DNA of 64,000 nt from assembly GCF_900115055.1 (NCBI RefSeq), contig NZ_FOVD01000003.1:310001-374000 (forward strand), in the 5' to 3' direction. This document shows positions 34,409 to 43,065 of the stretch, one piece after another. Numbering within the stretch: the stretch's first letter is position 1; each line of letters starts with the position of its first letter. Origin of the DNA: Chryseobacterium oleae (GTDB taxonomy: Bacteria > Bacteroidota > Bacteroidia > Flavobacteriales > Weeksellaceae). Made by a program: the position numbers and the translations under genes. Under the pieces are notes generated by a model, which worked only from the letters and a program-made list of their open reading frames with translations, ran no database searches and was not told the origin of the DNA.

Positions 34409-36238
34409 TCACTTAGCTTTACTAATATCCGTCAGAGAATTCAGGAATGCGATGACCTGTTTAATCTCCGTTTTTGTAAGGTTGAGTTTATCTGGTGGCA
34501 GTGTCTGGTTTTTCATTTTTAAGCCGAGACCTTCACCTCCGCCTTCGTTGTAGAAATCCATTACTTCTTCCAGTGTGTTGAAAGCGCCATTATGAAAATA
34601 AGGTTTTGTAAGCGCGATATTTCTTACGGTAACCGTTTTGAAGGAATAATCATAGATCCATGATTTTTCTTTTTTTACAGGGCTGTTTCCTCTACCCAGA
34701 TCGGAATCCAGTTCAACAGGAAGCTGATTGATCGGTTTTGTGGTTACGCCTAAAACTTCGGATTCATTTTCGTTAAAGAAAGGAGGCACAAGACCTGAAA
34801 AATGCGGTGCAAAGTGACAGGTAGCACAATTGGCTTTTCCCATAAACAGGTTGTAGCCTTTTTTGACATCATCTGAAACGTCTTTTTCATTTCTCATAAA
34901 ACGGTCAAAGTCACTATCAAAAGAATGCAGAGAAGCAGCGTAAGAACTTAATGCTTTGGAAAAATTCTCTTTATTTATTTTACCGTCTTTAAAGGCTGAG
35001 CGAAAAGCTTTTTTGTACTCAGGTTTTGTTTTTAACTTTTTAATAATGTCTTCGTAGCTCGTATTGAATTCATCATCGTTGTAGATGACGTGTTCCGCCT
35101 GTTGCTCCAGGTAAAATGCACGAAGGTCATAGAAAAACCTTTTCGCAAAAACAGCATTGTACAGAGACGGAGAATTTCTTAATACCGTCTTTCCTTCTAC
35201 ATTGCTTGGTGATTTCGCTTTAAGATCTGTAAAAGCATTTTCCTGCAAATGACATGCAGCGCAGCTCATTTTACCGTTTTGACTTAAATTCTGGTCATAG
35301 AAAATAGATTTCCCTAAACTGCGGAGGTCTGCATTATCTTCAGAAGACTGCAGCAATGTATAAAAATACGGATCCAGAAAATCGCTGCTGAAAAGGTTTT
35401 TACTCTTTACATTCCATCCGGAAAATTCTTTGAGGTCATCTGCTCTTCCGTCCCATTTTCCAAATTCTTCATAAAGCGGCTGAATATATTTTTTATAAAA
35501 TTCAATTCTGTCAAAAGTTTCAAAATCTTTGTTCGCTGACAAATAACTAATTCCTTCGGTAAGAACCTGATTGGCTTTCTGAACATTGTAGTTTTTAAAA
35601 TACGCATCGTCGTTGATGTATTTTTTAATTCCAGTGAGGGCATGGCTGGCTTCTTCAGAGATATTCAGGGAACCGGGCGTATCAAAACCTGTCACTCCAA
35701 GGGTATAAATTCTGATCAGTTCAATCCTCAACGGTAATGTTTTGTTGTTTCCACGGCTTAAACCATTCTTTACGGTGCTCAGATAAAAGCTGGAATAGGA
35801 GTTGTACAGAAAATCTGTAATGGTTTTTATCTTTTCTTTTTCGTCTCCGGCTTCATCGGAAAAGATCAGTTCATCCAGCACCTGAAGTCCTTCCGGTGGC
35901 AATGTATAGGCTGAAGTACCTGCAGCTTCAATATGAAAAAGCGGAGCAGCATTAAGATGAGTTTTTGTAAATTCCGGATAATGATAAGCGATATAAAACT
36001 CGACTTCTTTAAATGAGTTTCTTGTAGCACTTAAAGAATTCCGAAGCTCTTCAATAGAAATCTGGTCATCAGAGAATTTGTATACATCTGATTTAAGCTG
36101 ATCAAGCCTGTTTTTAAAATCTGACAGCCCTTTATTGACAAAGGTATTTTCACTTTTTTCTCCCTTATCAACCGGGTTAAAAGACATGACAGCAAAACCT
36201 ATCAACACAATCACAGCTAGCAGCGGATACAATCTCAT
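34409..36238 (-). CDS. Di-haem cytochrome c peroxidase family protein with long N-terminal domain
   Basis: A 609-residue exported protein. An N-terminal membrane or signal segment (MRLYPLLAVIVLIGFAVMSF) precedes a helical domain (about 30-290) resembling imelysin-like or uncharacterised peroxidase-partner regions. A MauG/CcpA-type di-haem domain follows, with haem motifs CAACH (326-330) and CATCH (471-475). Conserved EDMVDNDEFN-like segments flank the second haem. The family reduces hydrogen peroxide or oxidises protein or metal partners in the periplasm; the substrate is not predictable. It has a full promoter upstream and a word-repeat island at the stop codon. Confidence 0.88.
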   Translation of the reverse strand: MRLYPLLAVIVLIGFAVMSFNPVDKGEKSENTFVNKGLSDFKNRLDQLKSDVYKFSDDQISIEELRNSLSATRNSFKEVEFYIAYHYPEFTKTHLNAAPLFHIEAAGTSAYTLPPEGLQVLDELIFSDEAGDEKEKIKTITDFLYNSYSSFYLSTVKNGLSRGNNKTLPLRIELIRIYTLGVTGFDTPGSLNISEEASHALTGIKKYINDDAYFKNYNVQKANQVLTEGISYLSANKDFETFDRIEFYKKYIQPLYEEFGKWDGRADDLKEFSGWNVKSKNLFSSDFLDPYFYTLLQSSEDNADLRSLGKSIFYDQNLSQNGKMSCAACHLQENAFTDLKAKSPSNVEGKTVLRNSPSLYNAVFAKRFFYDLRAFYLEQQAEHVIYNDDEFNTSYEDIIKKLKTKPEYKKAFRSAFKDGKINKENFSKALSSYAASLHSFDSDFDRFMRNEKDVSDDVKKGYNLFMGKANCATCHFAPHFSGLVPPFFNENESEVLGVTTKPINQLPVELDSDLGRGNSPVKKEKSWIYDYSFKTVTVRNIALTKPYFHNGAFNTLEEVMDFYNEGGGEGLGLKMKNQTLPPDKLNLTKTEIKQVIAFLNSLTDISKAK

Positions 36239-36251
36239 GAATTTTTAGCGG

Positions 36252-36279
36252 CAAAAGTACCGTTCCGATGTTATGGCAA
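36252..36279 (-). promoter_or_regulatory. Promoter of the di-haem peroxidase gene
   Basis: On the minus strand TTG (36277-36279), a 17-base spacer and TACTTTTG (36252-36259) fit the consensus; the ATG follows 13 bases later. Confidence 0.65.
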
Positions 36280-37112
36280 GTTTAACGGCAGATTAAAAAA
36301 TGTTTACGTTTTACCACAAGGATTGAAAAAATGAAGTGCTTTTAAACACAAATTTCACTAATAAATTCACAAATAGCATGAATATAATAAGGAAATAAAT
36401 TTGTGTAATCAGCGTAATCTGTTGGAGATTTTCGGGGAAGCAAAAGGTCCGGCTGCTTCGCTGATGAAGTTATATGTGTACAATATTCACTTCATCGAAT
36501 CCATTTCTTTGCGTGAAAATATATCATGCTTTTTTTCACGCAAAGATTATTTTAAAAAGTGCTTAGTTTTGAGGAAGGCAAAGAGTTCGACTGCGTCGCT
36601 GATGAAGCTATATGGATAAGAAGATCCCTTCATCGAATCAATGAAATTGATTCTCCCTTTGCAGCCTTAAAATTTCACATTATAAAAATCAAACTTTGCG
36701 TAAAAAAACACTTTTTCTAGCTCACGTTTTGAAATTAATCCAGTATATGGATGTGTACAAGCAGTTCCTGATTTGAATAACAAAACTTACATTCCGAAAT
36801 GTCATGAGCTGCTAAAATCTCCGGGAAAAAGTATCAAATCTCCCATTCTGAAATCTGATGTCTAAAATCTAAAAAAATATTTTATCCCGAATTCAGATTA
36901 ATTTAAAATTTGACAAAGCTATTCTAAAAGACTAAAAATCTACAAACAGCAGTTTCTTATAGAAATATTTTTATTAATTTTAAACCCCGAAATCAAATTC
37001 ATTATACTTTAGAACGGATGACTTCTTCAAGCCGGGTTTAAAAAATGATGACGAAAGATATTGGGTGAGGATTTTTTAACATCATTTCAGCAGATTAAAA
37101 CAAAATATTATT
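36280..37112. repeat. Large gap with a duplicated GCTGATGAAG element
   Basis: No convincing gene. Two diverged copies of one element lie about 138 bases apart: GCAAAAGGTCCGGCTGC..CGCTGATGAAG (from 36440) and GGCAAAGAGTTCGACTGC..CGCTGATGAAG (from 36577). Each is followed after about 15 bases by CTTCATCGAATC. Between them is a 12-base hairpin (TTTGCGTGAAAA with TTTTCACGCAAA, 36508-36544). Words resembling TGTAATCAGCGTAATCTG occur at 36403. A 72-codon frame through the repeats is not treated as a gene. 36670-37112 is AT-rich and unremarkable. Confidence 0.65.
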
Positions 37113-37574
37113 ATGAAAACAAAATTACTATTCGCTGTTGCGGCGAGTTTCCTTTCAGTTCTTGCCTTTTCACAGAAAAAGAAAAACAAAGAAATGGCCG
37201 TTTATGCAGAGAAGAAAGGGAACGACTATTATCTGATCCGTTTGGAAGAGGACAAACCCGTTCCTAACGTTTATGTGTATTCAAACGGAGTGACAAAACC
37301 TTATAAAAATTACACAGATCTTAAGGACATTGTGATGGATTTTCCGGGAATGATGACCTCCAACAATTCTACTAAAGAAGAAATGGTGTCTGTCATGAAA
37401 AAAGGAGATAAGTTCTACGAAATCACCTCTCAGCGAAAAGATCCGAAAAACTTTGAAAAAACCATTATCACGGTTTATGAAATATTCCAGGGACAGAAAA
37501 GAATCGTAGAAGAATATGATACGATCTATGACCTTGCCGGATCTCCTTACAAAGATGCGATTTTCATTAATTAA
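37113..37574 (+). CDS. Secreted hypothetical protein upstream of the nucleoside phosphorylase
   Basis: A 153-residue protein with a signal peptide (MKTKLLFAVAASFLSVLAFSQ) followed by a charged, probably beta-rich mature part (YAEKKGNDYYLIRLEEDKP). It has no recognised domain. Only 19 bases separate it from the nucleoside phosphorylase start, so the two are likely co-transcribed. Confidence 0.7.
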   Translation: MKTKLLFAVAASFLSVLAFSQKKKNKEMAVYAEKKGNDYYLIRLEEDKPVPNVYVYSNGVTKPYKNYTDLKDIVMDFPGMMTSNNSTKEEMVSVMKKGDKFYEITSQRKDPKNFEKTIITVYEIFQGQKRIVEEYDTIYDLAGSPYKDAIFIN

Positions 37575-37593
37575 AAAACAAAAAATATAAATT

Positions 37594-38448
37594 ATGCTAA
37601 ACAAACTTGCTGCCTCAGAGCTGGTGCTGAATGATGACGGAAGTGTATACCACTTAAATCTTTTGCCTGAAGATATTGCTGATAAGATCATCCTTGTGGG
37701 AGATCCGGACAGAGTAGCAAAAGTTTCAAAGTATTTTGACAAAGTAGAGATCAAAAAAAATAAAAGAGAATTCTATACCCACACCGGAACATTGCGTGGA
37801 GAAAGAATTACGGTAATGTCTACAGGTATCGGAACTGAAAACATCGATATCGTGATGAATGAGCTTGATGCTTTGGTGAATATTGATCTTCAGAACAAGG
37901 AATTCAAAACTGAGCACAAAGCTCTTGAACTTTTCCGTATGGGAACGTGTGGAAGCGTAAACCCTGATGTGCAGGTAGATAATATGCTGGTAACCCAGAA
38001 TGTTGTAGGTCTGGACGGATTGATGCATTTTTATCAGGATTACAGCTTTGAGAACGAATTTTCAAAAAATTTCATAGAGAAATTCCCGTATGAAAAGATC
38101 AAGCCGATGCTTTATTTCTCAGATTGGGCAGAGGAAATGGGCGAATATTACAAAGATGCCAAATACCACGGTAATACCGCTACTTTCCCGGGATTTTATG
38201 CTCCACAAGGGAGACAGCTTCGTTTAAAGGCACTTGACGATAAGTTCTTAGAAACATTGAATGATCTTGGCGTAACCAACTTTGAAATGGAAACCTCAGC
38301 GATCTACGCCCTTTCAAAATTATTAGGCCACAAAGCCATTACCGTGAATAATGTTATTGCGAACAGAAGACGTGGAGAATTCTCTGCAGATCACCATGCT
38401 TCCGAGAAAAACCTTATTGATTGGGTATTGGAAAGAATTATTAAATAA
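37594..38448 (+). CDS. Nucleoside phosphorylase (uridine/purine phosphorylase family)
   Basis: A 284-residue PNP/UDP-family enzyme. The phosphate-binding start DKIILVGDPDRVAKV, the VMSTGIGTENIDIVMNELDAL motif, the GTCGSVNPDVQVDNMLV core and the NFEMETSAIYALSKLLGHKA purine/ribose-site segment are all present. It cleaves nucleosides to base and ribose-1-phosphate for salvage; uridine is the likelier substrate, but purine is not excluded. A diverged copy of its last 23 codons lies 118 bases downstream (38567-38633). Confidence 0.9.
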   Translation: MLNKLAASELVLNDDGSVYHLNLLPEDIADKIILVGDPDRVAKVSKYFDKVEIKKNKREFYTHTGTLRGERITVMSTGIGTENIDIVMNELDALVNIDLQNKEFKTEHKALELFRMGTCGSVNPDVQVDNMLVTQNVVGLDGLMHFYQDYSFENEFSKNFIEKFPYEKIKPMLYFSDWAEEMGEYYKDAKYHGNTATFPGFYAPQGRQLRLKALDDKFLETLNDLGVTNFEMETSAIYALSKLLGHKAITVNNVIANRRRGEFSADHHASEKNLIDWVLERIIK

Positions 38449-38506
38449 AACATTTTAGGTCCTCAGATCTGGAGAATTCTTCACAGATTAACCAGCTTCT
38501 TGAACT

Positions 38507-38541
38507 CAAACCTTATAGGTTTTAAAAACCTATAAGGTTTG
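38507..38541 (+). terminator. Perfect 16-base hairpin after the phosphorylase
   Basis: CAAACCTTATAGGTTT pairs with its complement around a TAA loop. The design is close to the hairpin at 15951-15983 (CCTTGTCAAGG..CCTTGACAAGG). There is no strong T-run. Confidence 0.7.
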
Positions 38542-38566
38542 ATTTTAAAGACCACTTGATCTCAAT

Positions 38567-38633
38567 AAATTCTCCGCTGATCATCATGCTTCTGAGAAAA
38601 CATTATTGATTTGTACCGGACAGAATTATTAAA
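38567..38633 (+). pseudogene. Diverged second copy of the phosphorylase 3' end
   Basis: 38567-38633 aligns to 38377-38445, the last 23 codons of the phosphorylase. The first ten codons still translate FSADHHASEK, with changes at third positions (TCT/TCC, GCA/GCT, CAC/CAT, TCC/TCT). A one-base deletion then shifts the frame. It ends two bases before the ATG of the next gene. Confidence 0.85.
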
Positions 38634-38634
38634 A

Positions 38635-39174
38635 ATGCCTCAACAAATCCTTTGTATCATAACTCCACAGGAGATTAACCTCCATAAAAGTATTGTTCAT
38701 TTTAAAATAAATGAACTTTCTTTCATACCCGTTGATTTTTCACTCATTGACAGATTCATTAAAGACTCTCAAAACTTTAGATTTCTGAAGGATTATTTCG
38801 AACACATAAAACTTCAGGACAATTTTAAAGAAGCTGTCTTTGATGAAGACGATGAACCGGAGGCTCATTTGATGAAGTTAATTGAAGATTACAGGATTGA
38901 TCATTTTATCATTGAAGACTATTACGAATGGGAATACACCCCTTTTGAATCATTGCGTGAAAAAGGATACCTGAGATCTTTTGAATATTCTTTTATGTAT
39001 GTAAAGAGTGGTGAAATTATTTCAGCGGATTCTTCACTGTTTGACGATGAAAATCCACAAATAAGATATGCTGATACTCAAAAGTACAGAAAAGAACTGG
39101 GCCTCGATTTCGATTGGTTATCTCAGGAGAAATTCTATTCTTACGATTGCTCAAAAAAAGAATATTTAAAATAA
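38635..39174 (+). CDS. Acidic hypothetical protein, paralogue 1
   Basis: The ATG at 38635 (MPQQILCIITPQEINL) is chosen because it aligns with the start of the next gene; an in-frame TTG lies upstream. The 179-residue cytosolic protein is strongly acidic (FDEDDEPEAHLM) and ends ELGLDFDWLSQEKFYSYD. The neighbour shares VHFK..FIP near residue 22, the DHFIIEDYYEW segment and the FDWL..FYSY ending. I do not recognise the family. Tandem acidic paralogues at a recombination-scarred 3' end are reminiscent of immunity-gene arrays, but no toxin gene is visible. Confidence 0.7.
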   Translation: MPQQILCIITPQEINLHKSIVHFKINELSFIPVDFSLIDRFIKDSQNFRFLKDYFEHIKLQDNFKEAVFDEDDEPEAHLMKLIEDYRIDHFIIEDYYEWEYTPFESLREKGYLRSFEYSFMYVKSGEIISADSSLFDDENPQIRYADTQKYRKELGLDFDWLSQEKFYSYDCSKKEYLK

Positions 39175-39178
39175 TATC

Positions 39179-39697
39179 ATGGGTCAGGACATTACATGCC
39201 TTATAACAGATAAAAATATTGAACTGAACAATGATGTGGTTCACTTTAAAGTGCGCGGCTTCACCTTTATTCCTTTCAATACCTGCTGTGATCTTGGGTT
39301 GGATGAAGCAAAAGATTTTGAACTCTTAAGTGATTATATCCTGCACTTAGAATCTAAGGATAATTTTGAAAATTACACCTATGACCATGATAATGACCAT
39401 TGTGACCTTGATATTTTCAAAATGATAAAAGACCATCAGATTGAAAATTTCATTATTGAGCATCATTCTGAGTGGGCAGACATTCCGGTTGACTATTATT
39501 TCATGCACGTAACAGAAGGCAAAATCATCAAAAACAGTATCGTATTTGATGAAAGTGAGCTATCAAAAAACAACAAAGCAAATGTTCCGGAATCCAAGAA
39601 AAAATTTGGGCTTACTTTTGACTGGCTCGCCAATACTGATTTATTTTATTCTTATTTTCATGCTAACAGGATGTATTCTATTCAGCACACGAAATAA
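39179..39697 (+). CDS. Acidic hypothetical protein, paralogue 2
   Basis: 172 residues, beginning MGQDITCLITDKNIEL, four bases after paralogue 1 and clearly homologous to it along its length (VHFKVRGFTFIPF, ENFIIEHHSEW, FGLTFDWLANTDLFYSY). A His/Asp-rich DHDNDHCDLD stretch lies mid-protein. No known domain. The two genes form a bicistronic unit. Confidence 0.72.
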   Translation: MGQDITCLITDKNIELNNDVVHFKVRGFTFIPFNTCCDLGLDEAKDFELLSDYILHLESKDNFENYTYDHDNDHCDLDIFKMIKDHQIENFIIEHHSEWADIPVDYYFMHVTEGKIIKNSIVFDESELSKNNKANVPESKKKFGLTFDWLANTDLFYSYFHANRMYSIQHTK

Positions 39698-39717
39698 AAC
39701 TTCACTATTTATAAACC

Positions 39718-40476
39718 TCAATGAAATGCTCTCGGATCGGGATGCTTAAATACAAAATCCAGCTCTGAGATCAGTTTTGAAGACAAAATTATTTTTCCTT
39801 CACTAATCACTTCTTCTGCAGGTGGCAGATTTTTCTGAGCATTGATCACCTGAGCTTTTGACGGGTGTTGTGGCGCTGCTACATTGTATAATTTTCCTTC
39901 TGACCCTTTTTCAATCATGGCTTCAATCACATTACAGATATCTTCGTAATGGATATGATTCACGGGAGCTTCCAGGTTGGAAATCGTATAATTTTTCAAA
40001 AGTCGGTTATCTCCCATCAATCCAGCCAATCTCAAAATATTAACCTGTGGATAAGTGTTTTTAATTATTCTTTCTCCCTGAACCTGATCTGAGGAAAGGC
40101 TTTCCTCGGTATATTCACCCGGAATATCCGGATATACGCCGGTAGAACTCATCACAAACATCTGTCCGTGAAAATCACCGATAAACGATAATAAATGTTG
40201 AATTCTGTTATACAAAGAACTTGCACAGCAGCTTTTTCCGGAAAGCGGAATCGTGATAATGACAACATCCATAGCTTTGATTTCATCCCACTGTGTGATT
40301 TTTTCTTCCAATTGAAAATCAGGAAAGCTGGCGAGAGTGGTGTTAAATCCTTTGGAAGACAGTTCAGCAACTTTATCATTTGTCGTTGCCGTTGTATATA
40401 TCTGGTATTTGTCCGACATGGACGCGGCAATTCTGGATCCCAGCCAGCCGAAGCCTATAATTCCTATTTTCTTCAT
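39718..40476 (-). CDS. NAD(P)-binding Rossmann protein, YeeZ/SDR-like
   Basis: The ATG at 40476 (MKKIGIIGFGWLGSRIA) opens the dinucleotide-binding GxGxxG-type loop; the frame continues to a TTG at 40485. 252 residues. The motifs VVIITIPLSG, FVMSSTGVYPD and LRLAGLMGDNR place it in the atypical SDR/epimerase group to which YeeZ belongs. Substrate unknown. It converges on the acidic paralogue pair. Confidence 0.85.
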   Translation of the reverse strand: MKKIGIIGFGWLGSRIAASMSDKYQIYTTATTNDKVAELSSKGFNTTLASFPDFQLEEKITQWDEIKAMDVVIITIPLSGKSCCASSLYNRIQHLLSFIGDFHGQMFVMSSTGVYPDIPGEYTEESLSSDQVQGERIIKNTYPQVNILRLAGLMGDNRLLKNYTISNLEAPVNHIHYEDICNVIEAMIEKGSEGKLYNVAAPQHPSKAQVINAQKNLPPAEEVISEGKIILSSKLISELDFVFKHPDPRAFH

Positions 40477-40593
40477 ACATTTCAAGAATCTGCATTAATG
40501 ATCCAAACCTTTTCTTCTACATTTAAATAGAACCGGATAGATCATTAGCAAAATTAAATCAATTTATGGTGCCAACAATGTTTTATTTAAAGG

Positions 40594-40668
40594 GATTAGA
40601 GATTAGGGAATAGGAAATATCTGACATCTGATGTCTTGCATCTTGGTTATTGGTTCTTGGTTCTTAAA
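40594..40668 (-). repeat. 7-base word-repeat island upstream of the Rossmann gene
   Basis: On the plus strand 40594-40614 reads GATTAGA, GATTAGG, GAATAGG. 40620-40668 reads TCTGACA, TCTGATG, TCTTGCA, TCTTGGT, TATTGGT, TCTTGGT, TCTTAAA. In the minus (transcript) direction the purine-rich arm again comes first, about 56 bases after the YadA-head-like gene's stop codon. Confidence 0.75.
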
Positions 40669-40724
40669 TCTATCCTTCACCATTCACTTGCAAAGCAAAA
40701 TTCACAATTGACACATCCAAGCTT

Positions 40725-42104
40725 CTAAAACTCATTAATCATCACATAAAAATGTCCTGAATATAAGCTTTCTGCATTTCCGGAGATATTGGTCAGATTG
40801 ATGATTACACTTGAGGTAGAGGTCATTCTTGGGTTTGATATTGAAAATGAGGTATTACCCGCAAAATCACCTGCCGGAGAAACGACAATCGCGGCTCTTG
40901 TGGAACCGGGCTGCATATGGGAAGGAATAGCAATCTCCAGCGTAACAGATTTTCCCGGTGATAAATTGTTCACGGAAACCGATGGCCAGGCTTCAAAGCT
41001 GATCTGATTCTTCTGTATACTTCCCTTTTCACCCAGTTTGTATTGTCCGTTTACATCTATTTTAGCTGAAGTATTCGGTGTTCCTGTTCCAATACCAATA
41101 TTTGCATTATTATTTCCGATAACAATGGCATTAGCCTGTGAAGTCACTGCTCCATAGCCCACTGCTGTGGAATATTGTCCTAAAGCATTAGCTCCGGATC
41201 CTACTGCTGTTGAATTCTGGTTATTGGTTATCGTATTATATCCTACCGCTGTTTCGCTGTTGGAAGTGGTTTTGGCATTGTACCCTACCGCCGTCGACTG
41301 AAAACCGGATGCTGTAGAGTTTTTTCCTAAAGCCGTTGCATCGTTGGTCGTTGTTTTAGCATTATATCCTACTGCAATCGACTGAAAACCTGACGCGTCA
41401 GCATTATTTCCTATTGCTGTTGCTTCGTTTACGGTTACCTTGGCATTAAATCCTACTGCCGTTGACTGATATCCTGAAATTTTAGAATTCGCTCCCAATG
41501 CAACAGATTCATTAGCAGTCACTGAAGTGTTGGTTCCGATGGCGATTCCCTGGTAAGCGCTGCTGGAATTCCCCAGCGCAATACCGTTTTGTGCTGCATT
41601 GGCTGCTGTCCCGAAACTTATTGAGTTATTGACGCCCAGTCTTCCTACTGCTGTAGAGTTTACTTTAAACACAAGGTCATCTGAAGTATTGGTTCCTAAA
41701 GAAAGATTGGTATGTTCTCCGCCAGAGTTTCCACTGTTGGTAGCGGAATTATTCCAAACGGCTAATGGAGTAACGCCGCCACTGGTTCCGTTTCCGGCAT
41801 TTGCAGAATTTGTGGAAAGCATATTCCATCTGGATTTGCTCCAGTAATAGAATCCGGTATCAGCAAGGCTTCCTGATCCATTGTTCCAGACAATCAGTCC
41901 TTCAGCAGGATTTGGGATCGTAGTCTGATCTGTAGATGATGCAAGGGCTACACTTGGGAGCAGCATTCCTTTATTCTTTGAATTGATCTGTAACATCGCT
42001 GAAGGATCCGGATTAGGGATTCCAATCCCCACCTGTGCTTTAGTTAAAATCGTAAAAAATGAAAAAAGAGAAATGAGCTGAAGTTTAAATTTGTTTTGCA
42101 TCAC
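40725..42104 (-). CDS. Secreted surface protein with YadA-head-like repeats
   Basis: A 459-residue protein with a signal peptide ending TKAQ. The N-terminal VGIGIPNPDPSAMLQINSKN and the EGLIVWNNGSG..FYYWSKSRW segment are common on Bacteroidota surface or tail-fibre-like proteins. About residues 165-350 hold at least ten repeats of about 14 residues (xSxAVGYNAKTT type), as in left-handed beta-roll YadA/Hep_Hag heads. A unique C-terminal beta domain (about 100 residues) follows. There is no YadA membrane anchor, T9SS domain or lipobox. An alternative start is the second Met (42101). Confidence 0.8.
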   Translation of the reverse strand: MMQNKFKLQLISLFSFFTILTKAQVGIGIPNPDPSAMLQINSKNKGMLLPSVALASSTDQTTIPNPAEGLIVWNNGSGSLADTGFYYWSKSRWNMLSTNSANAGNGTSGGVTPLAVWNNSATNSGNSGGEHTNLSLGTNTSDDLVFKVNSTAVGRLGVNNSISFGTAANAAQNGIALGNSSSAYQGIAIGTNTSVTANESVALGANSKISGYQSTAVGFNAKVTVNEATAIGNNADASGFQSIAVGYNAKTTTNDATALGKNSTASGFQSTAVGYNAKTTSNSETAVGYNTITNNQNSTAVGSGANALGQYSTAVGYGAVTSQANAIVIGNNNANIGIGTGTPNTSAKIDVNGQYKLGEKGSIQKNQISFEAWPSVSVNNLSPGKSVTLEIAIPSHMQPGSTRAAIVVSPAGDFAGNTSFSISNPRMTSTSSVIINLTNISGNAESLYSGHFYVMINEF

Positions 42105-42136
42105 GGTTATTACTGATCGTTTATTTTTCGAGGGTG

Positions 42137-42144
42137 CAAATATA
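42137..42144 (-). promoter_or_regulatory. -7 box (TATATTTG) for the YadA-head-like gene
   Basis: Minus-strand TATATTTG lies 32 bases upstream of the start; no standard -33 box. The rest of the gap to 42369 is AT-rich without a feature. Confidence 0.5.
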
Positions 42145-42369
42145 CAAATTTTTAATAAAACGCCATATTTTTTATTAAATCCACAATAAATACACTTATT
42201 AGTGAGTAAACCACCCTTTAATCACTTTTAAATGAAACATTTTTCAATATTAACTCAACGTTGATTCCCTTTCTATAGCCATTGAGCAGCTTTTAACAAT
42301 TTAATTTCAAGACATTTAATTGTATTATTTATAAAAAATATCACTAAAAATTGAATAAAACAGAATTCA

Positions 42370-42927
42370 TTACTTTCTAATGAAACAGCTTTCTATATGA
42401 TCATTAACCATTCCGGTTGCCTGCATATGGGCATAAACCACGGTAGATCCCATAAATTTGAAACCTCTTTTTTTAAGATCTTTGGCCAGAACATCGGAAA
42501 TTTCTATCGTAGCCGGAACATCGGATAAAGCCTGTGGTTTATGATCTATTGGTTTTCCTCCTACAAAGCCCCAGATGTACACTGAAAAACTTCCAAATTC
42601 ATTCTGTACCTCCTGAAACTTCTGCGCATTGGTTACTGTAGCCTTAATTTTAAGTCGGTTTCTTATAATTCCGGAGTTGTTCATAAGCTCTTCAATCTTC
42701 TCTTCATTATAAAGAGCGATTTTTTTGTAATCAAAACCATCAAAAGCTTTTCTGAAATTTTCTCTTTTAGAAAGAATGGTATACCAGCTCAATCCCGCCT
42801 GAAAACTTTCAAGGACGAGAAATTCAAAGATGGTTTCGTCATCATACACAGGTCTTCCCCACTCTTCATCATGGTATTTTCGGTAGAGATCATCCTTTTC
42901 GCACCATCCACAACGTATTTTTTCCAT
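42370..42927 (-). CDS. tag: DNA-3-methyladenine glycosylase I
   Basis: A 185-residue base-excision repair enzyme that removes 3-methyladenine from DNA. The opening RCGWCEKDDLYRKYHDEEWG and SFQAGLSWYTILSKRENFRKAF are diagnostic. The zinc site can be placed on the N-terminal Cys and His and on the C-terminal His/Cys in VNDHIESCF. It is a single gene; no repair partners are adjacent. Confidence 0.95.
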   Translation of the reverse strand: MEKIRCGWCEKDDLYRKYHDEEWGRPVYDDETIFEFLVLESFQAGLSWYTILSKRENFRKAFDGFDYKKIALYNEEKIEELMNNSGIIRNRLKIKATVTNAQKFQEVQNEFGSFSVYIWGFVGGKPIDHKPQALSDVPATIEISDVLAKDLKKRGFKFMGSTVVYAHMQATGMVNDHIESCFIRK

Positions 42928-43065
42928 AGCTGTTCAATTTTAATTAAAGTTAGGACTGATTTAGAAAAGTATAACAAAAGATTAAGAAAAGTTTAACAGT
43001 GGTCGCAGTTTTTAGGAATGGTTCTTGTTTAATTACTGGTACACAACAATAAAATATTACATATT

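Noticed and set aside
36401..36619. 72-codon frame with two internal ASLMKLY repeats
   Set aside because: The protein repeat simply reflects two diverged copies of an intergenic DNA element; there is no promoter or plausible start context.
38377..38633. Interpretation of the repeated phosphorylase 3' end as attL/attR of an integrated element
   Set aside because: Only about 120 bases without genes lie between the two copies, and no integrase is present; an old recombination scar fits better.
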